This document shows, in pieces, positions 1 through 12,245 of a DNA stretch of 64,000 nt (its first letter is position 1; each line of letters begins with the position of its first letter). Both the position numbers and the translations under genes were made by a program. The stretch is from contig NC_061789.1 of assembly GCF_022458985.1 (NCBI RefSeq), positions 13,796,357 through 13,860,356 on the forward strand, written 5' to 3'. Under the pieces are notes generated by a model, which saw only the letters and a list, made by a program, of their open reading frames with translations, did no database searches and was not told the DNA's origin. Origin of the DNA: Mugil cephalus (taxonomy: Eukaryota; Chordata; Actinopteri; Mugiliformes; Mugilidae).

Positions 1-3000
1 ACGTCCTCATTTTCGGTCTCGCCATTCAACATTATCTAACCCCAAATACGTGTGTTTTCCAAAAACTTGCCCTCCCAAGTAGTTATCAGTATTTTCAAAC
101 TCACGATAAGATCTCACATTGGACACATTCCGGTCCCAGACTTTGGTTAAATGTATCGATGGATAGGTCATGTCTAGAAAGTTAGAGGTTCAGTGATTGC
201 CTCAAACTGTATAAACTGTATTTATCACAGTCAAAAGTTACATAAACTGGTTGGTGAGATAAAAGAGGAGTAAGGATCAGCCTGTGACTTGAGCCACAAA
301 TACATTTTTGGCGCAAAAGAAAATTTCTGAGTGGACCAGCTGATGAAAAACTCCGGACCTAATTTCATCACCAAACACACTTTTACATCACTGTGCTCAT
401 TCTTTGAATAAACCCTTAGAGGGAATAAAATCAAAGCTAAAAATGCATACATTAACTGCACATACAAGTGTATGCAAGTAATGCAGCATGGCATTAAAGG
501 AAGACTTATCTAGGATTATCTTACATCAGAAATTCCTGTCCTCTATGAAGTGCCCCACTCAGAACCTCCTCAGATTCTATCAAAAAGAGAAACATTAATC
601 AAATCAGTGAAGAAGAAAGACAGATGGATGTAGTCAACAGCTCAAATTTAGTTCCAGACCAAAGCTTTAACTGCAACCGCAGTTATTATCTTTTTAGACA
701 CAGATGGGCTTTAGACAGGGGTCACCAGACGGTCTGTGTTTAACTGTGCAGTGTGTTATGTAATCCCAGCTACTGATGCAGGATCTGAACGTATGCTCCG
801 TCATAAGAAAAGATCTATTGTGAACGGGGGTGGGTGTTAACAAACGCTATCACCGGCAAACAGATGCAAGCACAGGACCTGTTCACCCCAACAGCTGGAT
901 GAGTGCGATAGGTCCGCTTCCAGTTGGATACCAATGCGCTGATTTTTTTTTGTATAGACTTGTGTTTCATATCCTTGAGAGGCCTTTCCATGGGCCTAGT
1001 CCCAGGGTGCACCCACACTAGGGCCAGATGTTCCGTGCTGTGCCAAAGCACGAATTACCTCCATCTTCCGATGGCCACCACTCACATTAACCTGAACCAA
1101 GTGGGCCGAGGAACGGTCGCCCCAGACACGTACGGCATCACGTTGATACGCGACATACGCGGTTACCCGAACCTGACAACACAAGTGCAATGACTTTCTA
1201 GTTCTTTATAAACTTCTTTATAAAATAGTCAGCCCTTGTCCTCTGACCAATGCGAACACTTTGCCGCCGCCATTGTTGTTGCGATGGAGAGATGGTCGCT
1301 TGCTGTCATGATTACGTGGTCACGTCGTGGTTACATTTCGAGCTTGTGCTCATGTGTCACAGTCACAAACATTACTGTGCCAAAGTATTCCTCTTCTAAC
1401 CGTAGCGTGCCAGACTTCACACTAGCCATACAAAGCGTGCTCGGGTACAGAACGATTAGCTAGCCTGAGTGTGCCCTTACCCTAACATTTACTCCTGAGC
1501 AAAGTCTCAATATTTATTTTTTTTAAAATTCTAAATGTTGTCAAGCAACAACAAGATCCCTTCAACTTTACTTGTCTGCAAGAGTTTAGCCCCCGTAACT
1601 TGATAAAAACAAGAACACACACTTTTCACATCTCAGTGTGAGTAGCCTGAGAAGAGAGAGAGAAAAAAAAGAGAGAACTGAACTGAAGTCGTCAAAATGC
1701 AATAATCCACCAAATTATCACCACGATAATTAGACAGCATCTGGTTGTGTGGTGTGTAAGATAATTATAGGACTTTGTAATTGTATGGTGTGGCTTGCTA
1801 CATTTCCCCCGGCCCCTGCCTATGCAGCCTGGAGCAGATCTCAGTGACTGCAGTGCTGCACATTTGCCCTCAGCATTGCGATGCGCCGTGCACACTTTCC
1901 ACGCTGAGCTTTGCGTACGAATGCGTTGCCTTCGCGTACATAATGCAACGCCGAGCAGAGCGTTGCATTTACATGTGCGCGGAGGCGGCAGACGTCGGCG
2001 ACAAACTGCACCGGTGCATGAGATGAAGGCGCGTGCACGAATTCATGTAACCCTGCTGCATGCACAACGCAGAGCTAAGATGGAGCTCAGGGTGCCAACA
2101 GGCTGCTTGGCACCGAGGAGGATGAAGCCTGAGAAACAGTAGCTGTGCAGCAGAACTGGCAGGAGCTGGATCTGTCCCCCAGTTACATAAGATACACAGC
2201 AAGAATAGAGGAAAAGGGAAAGGAAGGGAAGGAGGTGGGGGGTGGGGGAGGAAAAGGACATGGGGGAGGAAGGGGGTGCAGGGAGCGAAGAGAGAAATAA
2301 CAAAAAAATGGAAGGAAGAGGGGTGTGTCTGGCGTTAGACAGCGATGGGGACGAAAGTGTGCGCGGTGCATCTTTCATACGAACGTAGCAGAGGGCTGAG
2401 GCTGCTGTGGGAGGGAAGGTGGCATTGAAATTTTTTTTTAAATGGAGGGGGAGAACAGAAATGGCCGCGTGGAGCGGGGAGCGACAGAGGGAGGAACACG
2501 TCTAGAGAGACAGAGGGGAGGGAAGGATGAGGCGGCCGCAGCGTCCTCCTCCGTGCTGCACAAAGCAGAAGGCCAGAGGCTCTATCTCGCTGCCGTCTCA
2601 CGTGCCTTGCATTAGTACGAACGACAGAAGAGGACTCCAGTATGTGTGTGACTGTAGGTGTGCGTTATACAGTGTACATTCGCTTGTGTGTGTGTGTGTG
2701 TGTGGCGGCCCTGTGCATCCATCCATCCCCTCAGCTTTCAGCGCACCAGTCTGCCAAGTCACACTCAAAAAGCAGCCAGAGCAACCATCTGTGCGCGAGG
2801 GAGGGAGTGAGTCAAAAAGTCACTAGCGTGCTGGACACAAGCTCCAGCCTCCCCCCGTGTCGTGTTGCGAGCGTGCGCTGGTCTCGACTGCGTGGCTTCA
2901 CCAGAACGTGACAATGAACGTGCACGGGATGGGAAAAAAAAAAAGACTTAAAAAAAGGACAGAGGAGGAGTCCGCTCATCGAGGATGAGTGAGGGGAGCT

Positions 3001-5659
3001 TTTCACTCTTTGTCTCCTCGCTGTCTTGTTTCATTCCAGTAATTTGAAGATGGGGCGTAACCGCGGTTGTCAGAGGTTCACCAGAAAAACAACACGATGT
3101 TAGGGGAAAGCACAAGTGCTCTGAGCCGTTATGTTCACGTGTTAATATCAGGTGTTTGTGTTTGTGTATAAAGAGCCCGGTGACTCATCCGGCGGCGAGG
3201 TCTGATTGATGTAAATGTTGACCAGTAGTAACCAGTGGCCAGTAACAGCTGCTGCAGCGAGGAGGGACGGAGCCGAGCAGGAAAAAAACAAAACAAAATA
3301 AATAAGAAAGAAAAAGTCTCTAAAATAAGGGGAGTGAAAAATTTTAGTAATGAGGAGGCGTGAAGAGGAATTTTTGGAGGGTGTAAATCTCTGAGGGAGA
3401 CATGAAAGAGCTCCAAATAAATGAATATGCGCAAAAAAACACCCAAGTGCTGCATATGCACACATGCATCATTCACACTGATGCACTCTGGGAATAAGTA
3501 TATGATATTTCCCAAAGTTGTAAACAACTGCTCTCTGAAATTTTTTTTAAAAAATATATAAAAAGGACAAATACATCACAAGCTTAAATGGATGGATCAT
3601 CATACACATGCAGAGTATATGTGTGTGGATGAGACTTAGAATGAAGATCAATACATCTATTAACACTAATGTTCTCTGGATATGGATGTAATTGGATGTG
3701 AGCTGGTTGTCTTAATGATGTCAGATTAATAATGTCTTTCTGGTGCAAAGTCGTCCTAAATAAACAAAGGTTGCGGCCACATTGCCACATCTAGTCATTC
3801 AAAAACTCTCCCTCTAGCTCCGTTTTGGTCTCCACCCTCCCCTGATAGACATATTTGTCTACTCTGAAAGTTCCAACAGGCAGAAGTGATCTTGCAGTCA
3901 ATTCTAACTCCATATCAAGAGAACTGCTGCGGCCTTTCGTCACACTTTCATGCCTGAATATTAGACGCCCCCCTTGTATGAACGTTTGTATTGTATAAAA
4001 AGCCCTGTCAAGGCTTTTCACTTTACACCTACCTCTGACTTTAATCTCAGACCTTCGCCTTGGATCGCACAATTGATGTTATTTCTGCGAAGGGGTTTCA
4101 AAAGCATTTTACGCCCAGCGTGCTTTCACAGCCAGGCGCACGTCCAGCCGGTGCAACAGCCCCTCATCAGCTAGTCGCTGGTTGAGACGTGAAAGGAAAC
4201 CAGGCCGGTAAAGTTGCAGCCAGACATCCAAACAATGAGCAGAAACTCACTATTAAGCCTTGTAAAGCCGAGGGGAGCCGCAGCTTTAGGATTTAAATAT
4301 ACAGTATATACAGTGTGTGAGCTCATCACTCAGAGCCATTGCTTTCACATTGTCACATTGTTTTTGCACTTTTATCTCGCAGGAAAATCAAATCATAAAA
4401 TAAAAAACTGGCGCTCCATTAGACTTTCGACCACCTCTGCCCCTTTGTTCCTTGGGTTAAAGTAAAAAAAAACACCTAATTTCCTTCCTGCAGTCCACCC
4501 TGTTTAATAAACTACACCATGTGACCAGGTTGTTGCTTATTTAAACCTGCTATTCTCTCCCCAACTTACGGGAATGGAAAGGGAATGCGAAGCTGGGGAT
4601 ATCCAGTGTCCTTTATGTGGTATGCAAATATTATGGTGCAGTCTATTCGTGGACTCCATGAGATTTCTTTTTTTTTTAAATGACAAAATTACAGCGAGGC
4701 TAACCCGCGCCGACATAAACAACCCGCCGAGTGGATAGAAAAGTGCTTCGTGAAAGCAGGCTGTTTAACGCACCGATGTACGCTGTGAGCCGGCGTGGAA
4801 GGAATGTCTGAAAGCACGGCGACAGCGAACTGGCAAAGGATGAGGATGTGTCTGCGCGTGTGGCGTCGTGGTGGCTTTAAACACAGGCCGAGCTCCCATA
4901 AAACACACAGCATGTCAGGTGAAATGACAGCGCTGATCATCCCGGCAAAGCCCTTAAGTGAAGCAAAAGAATACGTGTTTTTGTGGGTTTGTGTGTGTGT
5001 TGCTGTCTGGTTGCTGTGATGAATAAAGAAAAAGGTAGACAGTATTGATTTTACACATAACGCTGATGTGTGTTCCCTTTTTTTTTTTTTTTTTTTCCAC
5101 TGGGGCACTTCTCTCAAAAGTACACGAATGTTTGCAAGCGACTGTGTATTATGCATCGTCTCACACCTGGATGCCCTCAGATGCCTGATAGCGAGCCGCG
5201 CTTCTTGTTCGCGCTACTTCCTTTCTCTGTATCTGGTCTTTTCATAAAAGTATGCATGATCCTGCGGCTCTCCTGTCAGTGCACCCCGGGGCTCGTTCAT
5301 TGGACGAGACAAGACAAATCACAGCCCTTAAACTCACATTCTGAATAAACTTGTGGACGACGTGGGCTCCTCTAATTTCGCAGGCTTATCTTGTGTGTGG
5401 GTCGACAAAAACAAATAAATCTTTAAAAAGAAAGCTAGGCTATAAGGCAGCTAGTTGTGGAATAGGATGTTTGTAAAGGCTTTAGTCATTGGCCGTGAAT
5501 GAACCACTGTCTTTTGTTTCCTTCCTAAAACACAGCAGTGGCCGATTGTCTGTGTTGTCACGCAGACAGATGATTACTGTGAGAATGACTGGCTGCTCTA
5601 TAGCTTTCCACATGTTTATGACCAGAATGACTCACTTGCGTCTTCTCCTTTTTTCAGAG
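1..5659. other. Upstream region of gprc5b, no coding gene recognised
   Basis: I find no convincing coding exon here. The reading frames are short and unrelated to any protein I recognise. Roughly 1,850-3,210 is richer in CpG than its surroundings, with purine-rich tracts at 2,200-2,520 and a GCGGCCGC site near 2,530. That would suit a promoter or 5' non-coding exon of gprc5b, but no exon boundary can be fixed. The coding exon at 5,660 has a splice acceptor just before its ATG, so at least one 5' non-coding exon must lie in this region or farther upstream. A short TG run sits at 2,685-2,703. The rest shows nothing recognisable. Confidence 0.5.
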
Positions 5660-8600
5660 ATGGCGCCCCCACCAGTCCTCCTCCTCCCTCTCCTGCTGCT
5701 AACCGTTGCTCGCCATGTCAGCGGTCAAAATCCGGGTGACCCGGAGACTCTCCCGAGGGGCTGCGGGTGGGGCTTGATGCGCCCCTACACCCTCCTCTGT
5801 GACCTGGACTCCATATGGGGTGTGGCCGTCGAGTCGGTGGCCGCCGGTGGGACGCTGGCTGCCATCTTGCTCGCCCTGGTCCTGCTCTGCCGCTTGCGCC
5901 ACATCAGCGAGGCCGAGAAGCGGAGCGGCGTGGGACCCATCCTCCTGCTGCTCCTCGGGATCCTTGGCCTGTTCGGCCTGAGCTTCGCCTACCTTATCGA
6001 GCAGGACGAGTCACTGTGTCTACTTCGCAGGGCCCTCTGGGGCCTCCTTTTCGCTCTTTGCTTCTCCTGCCTGCTGGTTCAGGGTGTCCGTCTGCGCAGG
6101 CTGGGCCGGGAGCGCCGGAGCCCAGGCGGCTGCGCCCTGACGGGCCTGGCTCTAGGCCTGAGCGCCGTGCAGGGCATCATTGCCGCCGAGTGGCTGCTTC
6201 TGACTGTGCTGAGGGAGGGACGGGCTGCCTGTCAGTACCTGCCTCTGGACTTCTCGCTAGCGTGCAGCTACGTGCTAGCGCTCCTGATAGCCGCGCTGAC
6301 GGCCGCTTCCCTGGCCCTGTGTGGGAAGACGCGTCAGTGGCGCTGCAACGCCATCTGGCTGCTCATCACCTGCCTGATGTCGCTGCTCCTGTGGGTGGCC
6401 TGGGTGGGCTTCTACCTGTACGGCAACGACTGGCTCGGCAGGTCCCCGGCTTGGAACGACCCGGCGCTGGCGATAGCTTTAGTGGCTCAGGGCTGGCTGC
6501 TGCTGATCTTCCACGCCATCCCCGAGGCCCACATCTGCCTGAGACCCCCGCCGCAGCCCACGGCCCCGGATTACTTCGACACGTCGCAGAACTCGACGCG
6601 GATGAGGGAGACGAGCTTCGACGAGGACATCCCCTTATCTCACAGGCAGTTCGTGGAGAACCAGGGCTACGGATACAGCGACGAGAACACTGCAGGTACA
6701 GCTACGATCTGGTAGTTTAAGGCAGACAGGCGTAATTCGTACGAGCAGCTAGTAGGAGGAATGTAGGCCACGCAGAAGAATGAACATGAGGAGATATTTG
6801 CACGCGAAGCTAGGAATAACTACAGAAGGGAAAAAGTGGCACAGGAAATGTTTTCTTCTTTCATCTAGACTAACTAGTGATGCGGTGAGTCACGATGAGT
6901 AATCTCTGTCTGTTCCAGGCCTGAGGAGCGGCGGCGCTGCCGGGCAACACAACAGCAACACCGGCGCCCGGCCCAGCGCTCCTTTCCGCAGCAACGTCTA
7001 CCAGCCCACCGAGATGACCATGATCCTGAACGGGGGAGCGGTGAGTACATCCGCCCAGGCACAGGTACACGCCGCTTACACGCCGCCCTCTCATTTCGAC
7101 CACGCCGACTAGACTGCATGCACATTCGTGCGTTTCCGGACCACATGCCATTGCACCGGGATGAGGGAGAGGTGTGAGTGCGTGCATGCTCACGCGCCTG
7201 TATCTATTGTATTTGGATGGTCACGTGCATGGAGGGGGGCTGTCACGAATGGTCACTCATCTGGCATCGATTTGCGTACGGGTCATCGCGAGAGAGAGAG
7301 AGAGAGTTTCCATGTGCTCCTGTGTGTGTAGATGACCTGCAAACTGTCCACTGAGTGATGTGAATGTCAGCCGGCTTGTCACGGCCCGTCACGTCCGTCG
7401 CTACGCGAGATGAATGATAACTCTGGCTGGCGCAGGTGAAATGATCTCCAGCCTCCGTGCTATGAATTAAGGCTGCCACACAGCATCACAGCAGCTCCGT
7501 ATTAGAGGAGGCAACGTACTGAAACACTGAACACAGCTAAAAGATCGCAGCTAGGCCTCCTGATCTAACTGATAAAATGAATGTAGACGACTCCTTCATA
7601 AGCTGATTTGTGTAAAACACCATTAGTTTGCATAATTTAGTGTTTTCCGCATCTTTTTCAAAGCTAGTAACAGCCAGTGGTTAAACTCTAGTGTTGGCAA
7701 TCTGTGACGCTCCACAGTTTGCCTTTTAGAGATTTATTCCTTTTGTAAAAAAAACTTCAATAGCTGCTTTCAGACGTTTCTCAGCTAAACCCTCAAACTC
7801 AACGCTTTCGCAAATCCCTGGCAATACCTCAGTCGAGTCTAAAGAAGATCAGCCAGTTTTTATGTTACCCAGTGAAAGATAACTGTGATTAAATGTTTAA
7901 TTCCTAAAAGATGAAAGTGCTGAGAATTAAAGGAAACTATGGTGGGAAATGGTCTAAATGGGCCACATTCACCATCTTCCAGAGAGCTGGACGGCAAAAC
8001 CAATACCACCGATCTCTGTTGCATGTTATACACTACTGTCAGGAGACCTTAGCAGGAAGTGGACAAAGAGAAGTTGACTTTGTACACATGAAATCTGCTA
8101 ATCCAACTAGTGGAAAAACATGTTTCAGTGTTTTCCAAAAATGCCAGACTACGCAGTTAAAAGCAATTCTTGCAAAGTCTGCAAGAGTCTAAAACTCTAC
8201 ACAAGTTTGCTGGGTTTTTTTTTTGTTTTTTTCCTCTACGGCTTGCCTCCAAATCTCTGACACTTTGACAGCTATCAGAAGATGATGACACACTGAAAGC
8301 TTTGATACCAAAGTAAAAGACAGTCGGGCTTTTCGGGGAATATGGGTTTGGTCTCAGAAGTGGGGACTCGTGAAGGAAGAGTTGTTCTTTTAAATTCTAC
8401 ATTTCCTCAGTTTGTGCAGCGAGTATTTCAGTACACTGTAGCAACGTACAATAACAGGACCTAAAAGAGCCTAAAAGTTCCCACTAATGGAGACCCATTA
8501 TTTAATGAGGAATATTTTATGTTCAGTAGCATTTTGATGGTGCAGACTGACGATAAACCAGAATAAAAAAGTTACAGCCCAGAGAAAAACGAGATACTGC

Positions 8601-8820
8601 AAAAAACAAAGTCCTCTGAGCTTAATTCCAATGAATACCAGCAATTTTAGCGAGAAAACGAAACACTAAAGGGCCAAAGTATGAATGGTGTGGACTGTCT
8701 GTGTGGGTATTAAAATCTATGCCGCTATGCTGATGCTGTTTATCGTCTACAACATGTGTTTTTTCCCATTTACAGGTGCCCTCTGCCCCGCCCACCTACA
8801 CGGGGAGGCAGCTGTGGTGA
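5660..8820 (+). CDS. gprc5b: GPRC5B, orphan class C G-protein-coupled receptor (retinoic acid-inducible group)
   Basis: Coding exons 5660-6695, 6919-7040 and 8776-8820 join in phase to 400 aa, close to human GPRC5B. The start is the ATG two bases after a pyrimidine-rich acceptor (ttttttcag); the open frame upstream of it is intronic. Residues 1-22 form a signal peptide (MAPPPVLLLP..., likely cleavage near VSG/Q). A short Cys-containing ectodomain (RGCGWG, LLCDLDSIWG) follows, then seven membrane segments at about 54-77, 91-113, 124-143, 157-175, 200-221, 231-254 and 268-289. The short ectodomain, without a Venus-flytrap domain, is typical of the GPRC5 group. The tail carries the family marks DYFDTSQ, MRETSFDEDI, SAPFRSNVYQPTEM and the final TGRQLW. 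These, especially the last, point to GPRC5B rather than GPRC5C. The family acts at the plasma membrane; its ligand is unsettled. Which teleost duplicate this is cannot be told. Confidence 0.97.
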
Positions 8821-9453
8821 GCGAGCGGTTTGGAAAGAGGAACGCGTGCTAGAAAATGAAGAGGAGAAGAAGAAGAGACGGTGAGGAGGGGAGGGGTCCG
8901 GGACGAGGGGCCTCCCCCATCGCGTTGGATTGGACTTAACGAGCACGGAGGCCTACGGGGCCCTCTCACCCTGTGTACAGACTTCAACACTGACTATGTG
9001 CCAATCAGCTCCTGTATGAGTGTGTGCGAGACTGAGAGAGTGAAAGACCGAGTGGGGGGGGGTTCATGGAGGACAGAGCTAAAGCCTTTCTGCCGCACAA
9101 ATCCCTAAAGAAGAAATGTGACCAGCAAATAGCAAAACGAGACAACTGAGATCTGAAAATAACAACCTGCAGTATTCCTTTTTTTTTTTTTTTTTTTTGA
9201 AGGGTCGGGGAACGTGTATGATTAGCTCCTCTTGAACACTTAACAGGCCTCGTAGGCATCCTTGAAAACTGTGAAGTCTTTTCTGCTGCTCTTCGCGACA
9301 CTGGCACTCAGAAGGAAAGACTTGGCTCTGTCCTCCATCCATCCACACTGTAGGCGAAGGCAGAGCACACGGGCAACTGTGCAGCCCTCGTAGAAAAGGA
9401 AAAAAAAAATAGCCTCAGTGGGTGCGTGAGTTCAGCATCTGAGAGGAAAGAGC

Positions 9454-9475
9454 GTGTGTGTGTGTGTGTGTGTGT
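9454..9475 (+). repeat. TG dinucleotide microsatellite
   Basis: Eleven GT/TG units in the probable gprc5b 3' UTR. Confidence 0.9.
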
Positions 9476-10150
9476 ACCCTACAACTCTACCTACAAACCC
9501 TCCTTCTCCAGACTGTTACACCCCCGCTCCCACACCCCCAGCCTTTATCCTCCCGCTTCCTCTTTCTCTGCACTGTCTGTGAATACAACACTCTTCTCAC
9601 CTCGCGTCATCCCACCACCTGCATGGACACCTCGCAAACTGTGAAGAACCCTGAACTTGCGAAGCCAGAAGAAGTTCCCAGCGACCCGCAGACGCAACAA
9701 ACGGCCCCCCGAGACGGACGGGACGGTCGCACGCCGTCAAGACGGAGCAGGGGCGGGTCGCGATTGGACGAGGAGCGCGTCGGTCACGGGGCGGGGAGGT
9801 TCTCCGCTTCACGAATCTAGGTCAGACTGCTGCGCTCTCCCACGTCTCCGGTGGCCACCGGCGGTTTGAACCAGCCAGGAGAAAAACTGTCACTTTGTAT
9901 CAGCAGGAAACGGAGCGAGGAAATGAAACGGTGTCCCTCTCTGACTTCCTCCGGGTCTGTTCGCTGCGAGAGTACGCGAGGGTTGGGATGTCGTGAGGGG
10001 CAGGGGAGGGAGGGGGGGGTCAGAGTTCATGTTGCATTCTGGTGCTAAATATTCCTCCACGTAACTCTTTCCAGTGAGGCACAGAAGAGTAAAAAAAAAT
10101 AAATAATCAACACTTGTATAGATACCGTAGTCAAACTGTGAGTGACAGAG

Positions 10151-10176
10151 TATATCTATATATATATATATATATA
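10151..10176 (+). repeat. TA dinucleotide microsatellite
   Basis: A run of about 12 TA units with one interruption, in the probable gprc5b 3' UTR. Confidence 0.9.
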
Positions 10177-10422
10177 GAGCTGCGGCTGGTGTGTGGAGAT
10201 ATCCGAGAGCCTTAGAGAGATCAGATTTACAGTGCAAGGTAGGAAGAGGAGGATCAAATGGAAAAGGGAAGAGAAGGAGTGGCGGCGGAGGCAGGAGATA
10301 GCGCAGTGAATTATCTGTGACTTCCTTCGGCCAATCTGTGTGAGAAAATGTCTCCCCGCGGAGGACGGCCGTGTCCCTCGGCCCTGTGTGGTCGTCTTCT
10401 TTATCTAGTCTCGCCCTCCTGT

Positions 10423-10471
10423 TCCTCCTCCTCCTCCTCCTCCTCCTCCTCCTCCTCCTCCTCCTCCTCCT
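10423..10471 (+). repeat. TCC trinucleotide microsatellite
   Basis: About 16 uninterrupted TCC units within the probable gprc5b 3' UTR. In one frame it would read as a serine run, but nothing around it is coding. Confidence 0.95.
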
Positions 10472-12223
10472 GTTTCTGTGGTCGGCTACAGCTCAAGTCC
10501 CTCGTGCCAACTTGGACTACAGTTTCACCGGAGTCTCCGCTTCACGCCCCCTTTCCCCTTCACCGTGACACCAGCTCTCTCCTTCACCCAGGAAGCTGTG
10601 TACATAGTAGTGCTGTAAAGCTTTGCTTGCTTGTTTACTTTTGTCCATTTTCTTTTCTTTTTTTAACCGTATGTGCGGAGGACTGATACCTGCAAACAGA
10701 ATTTATCTTTTTTTTTTTTTTTATGGTTTGCTTTGTGTTCATACAGTACATTTGCTCGTTTTTACATTATGCTTTTATTTTCCTCCTGCCGGTGTCTTTT
10801 TTTTATGATTATTATTTTAAACTAGCATTTTGGAAATGTTTTGCCAACACTAGACGCTTTTACGATTATTACTTTTTTGTTCGTTTGATCGATTAACGGG
10901 AAAATTGCGTTGCTCCTGCTCTCAGTGTAGACAGTGGTCCACTCTCGGCTGTGAAGGGGATAAAAAAAATCACACTTATTTTGAACGTTTCAGAAAAACA
11001 ACTATGGCTGTGAATAATTTTGGCACTTCATGCAGTAAACAGTGACTTATTCTGTGATACTTTAGGGATAACTATAAAAAGCATAGCAGGGGAGGGGAGG
11101 ATAAACTAATTTTAAAGCCCACCAATAGTCAGTCTGGTGAGCTTTGATGTTAATGTCAATCCTCGGCTAAGTAAAGACTCCGGGGGTCAACCCTTGACTG
11201 CTGCTCTACGTTTATGTCTTACGCACTGGCTGTTCTAAAATAGGACTGGTACTCGCGGGCCAGCCTCATGCCCAAAGAGAGCTTGTAAGCGCGATGCACA
11301 GGCTCTGTTTGGGCCTGCTCCGAAACAGGCTCCAGGCCTCCGATCCATGCAAGAAGAGCTGTCCTCAGGGTTTCGGATGGTCAGTGGTAAAAAAAAGGGA
11401 CAAAAGCTCCTGAATCTCAACGCTCGAGAGCTGAGGGGGAGAGGTGTCGATTCTCGTGATGTTTTCACTCAGTGTGGAGTACAACAAAAAAAGAAAAGAA
11501 AAAAAAGAAGAAGAAATAACATGATGTGACTTAGTAGATTTTGCACTCGTCGACTACCTATCTGTGCATGCTTATCACCATTTCTACATATACGACCTTT
11601 CTCAGACGTACTTTTGAATACTAACTATTTATGTAAAGGTCATGTGACAGCAATCGTAATTTCAGTGTATATCAGATGACACACTCGATGTCTGTGCTTT
11701 CTTAAACACAAAAGAGAGCTGGTTGGTGAGAAGCGAGGAGGAGAGACTAAAGGCAGGGGAAATGGTCCAGAAGAGTCCCAGGAAAGGAACATAATGCCAT
11801 CGTCATCGGACCTAATAATAACTTCCTCTATTGGTTTGCGGACTCAAGGGTAAAAAAAAAAAGAAAAAAAAGGAAAAAAAAGAAAAGAAAATCCTCCGGC
11901 TGATATTGTCTCTGTGTTTAAAATCAAATAGACTGTGGTGAAATTTGCACAAAAGCTTAAGTGTTGAGTTCGTCGTCCCCCAGGTTGCCCATTTGAACAC
12001 CCATCCTCCCTGGGCTGACATGTCCTTGCCTGTCCTCTCCTGATTTGTCTTGCCTTCAGACTGTTCCAGCGGGGCAGCTGACAGGGGTAATATTGGTCTG
12101 CACAGCTATGACTGTGCAGGGACGCAGCATGCCTATGTATAGAACTTGATTCCCCTGATCAGAAAAAAGAAAAATAAACTGTTAACTCTCGTTTCTGTAA
12201 CTGATTCAGGAAAAAAAAAGTTC

Positions 12224-12229
12224 AATAAA
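12224..12229 (+). terminator. Candidate poly(A) signal of gprc5b
   Basis: AATAAA followed within 20 bases by the GT-rich stretch 'cgtgtcatgtttgtag'. A second AATAAA lies 51 bases upstream. Both are in the sense strand of gprc5b and precede a region with no gene features. Confidence 0.5.
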
Positions 12230-12245
12230 CGTGTCATGTTTGTAG

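Larger units (their letters stand above)
8821..12245 (+). other. Probable long 3' UTR of gprc5b
   Basis: After the gprc5b stop there is no further coding exon for 6 kb. Poly(A) signals AATAAA occur at 12173-12178 and 12224-12229, the second followed by a GT-rich tail, which is a sensible mRNA end. The stretch contains long A and T runs, a TG run (9454-9475), a TA run (10151-10176) and a TCC run (10423-10471). A long, repeat-bearing 3' UTR is known for mammalian GPRC5B. The boundary is inferred. Confidence 0.5.

Noticed and set aside
1795..2142. 115-codon open frame in a CpG-rich stretch
   Set aside because: No recognisable protein, overlapping frames on both strands are similarly open, and composition explains it.
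3791..4072. 93-codon minus-strand frame with protein-like composition
   Set aside because: No family similarity, no flanking splice sites in phase and no neighbouring exons; most likely chance.
5489..5659. In-frame extension of gprc5b upstream of the chosen ATG
   Set aside because: A clear splice acceptor lies immediately before 5660, and the extension would put non-hydrophobic sequence in front of the signal peptide.
5815..6720. Long open frame overlapping the first gprc5b coding exon in another frame
   Set aside because: It is an Arg/Pro-rich shadow of the GC-rich gprc5b exon and has no family similarity.
7911..8192. 93-codon frame in the second gprc5b intron
   Set aside because: No known motif and no splice signals that would join it to the gprc5b exons in phase.
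10348..10686. Open frame with a long serine run
   Set aside because: It is produced by the TCC microsatellite in the gprc5b 3' UTR.
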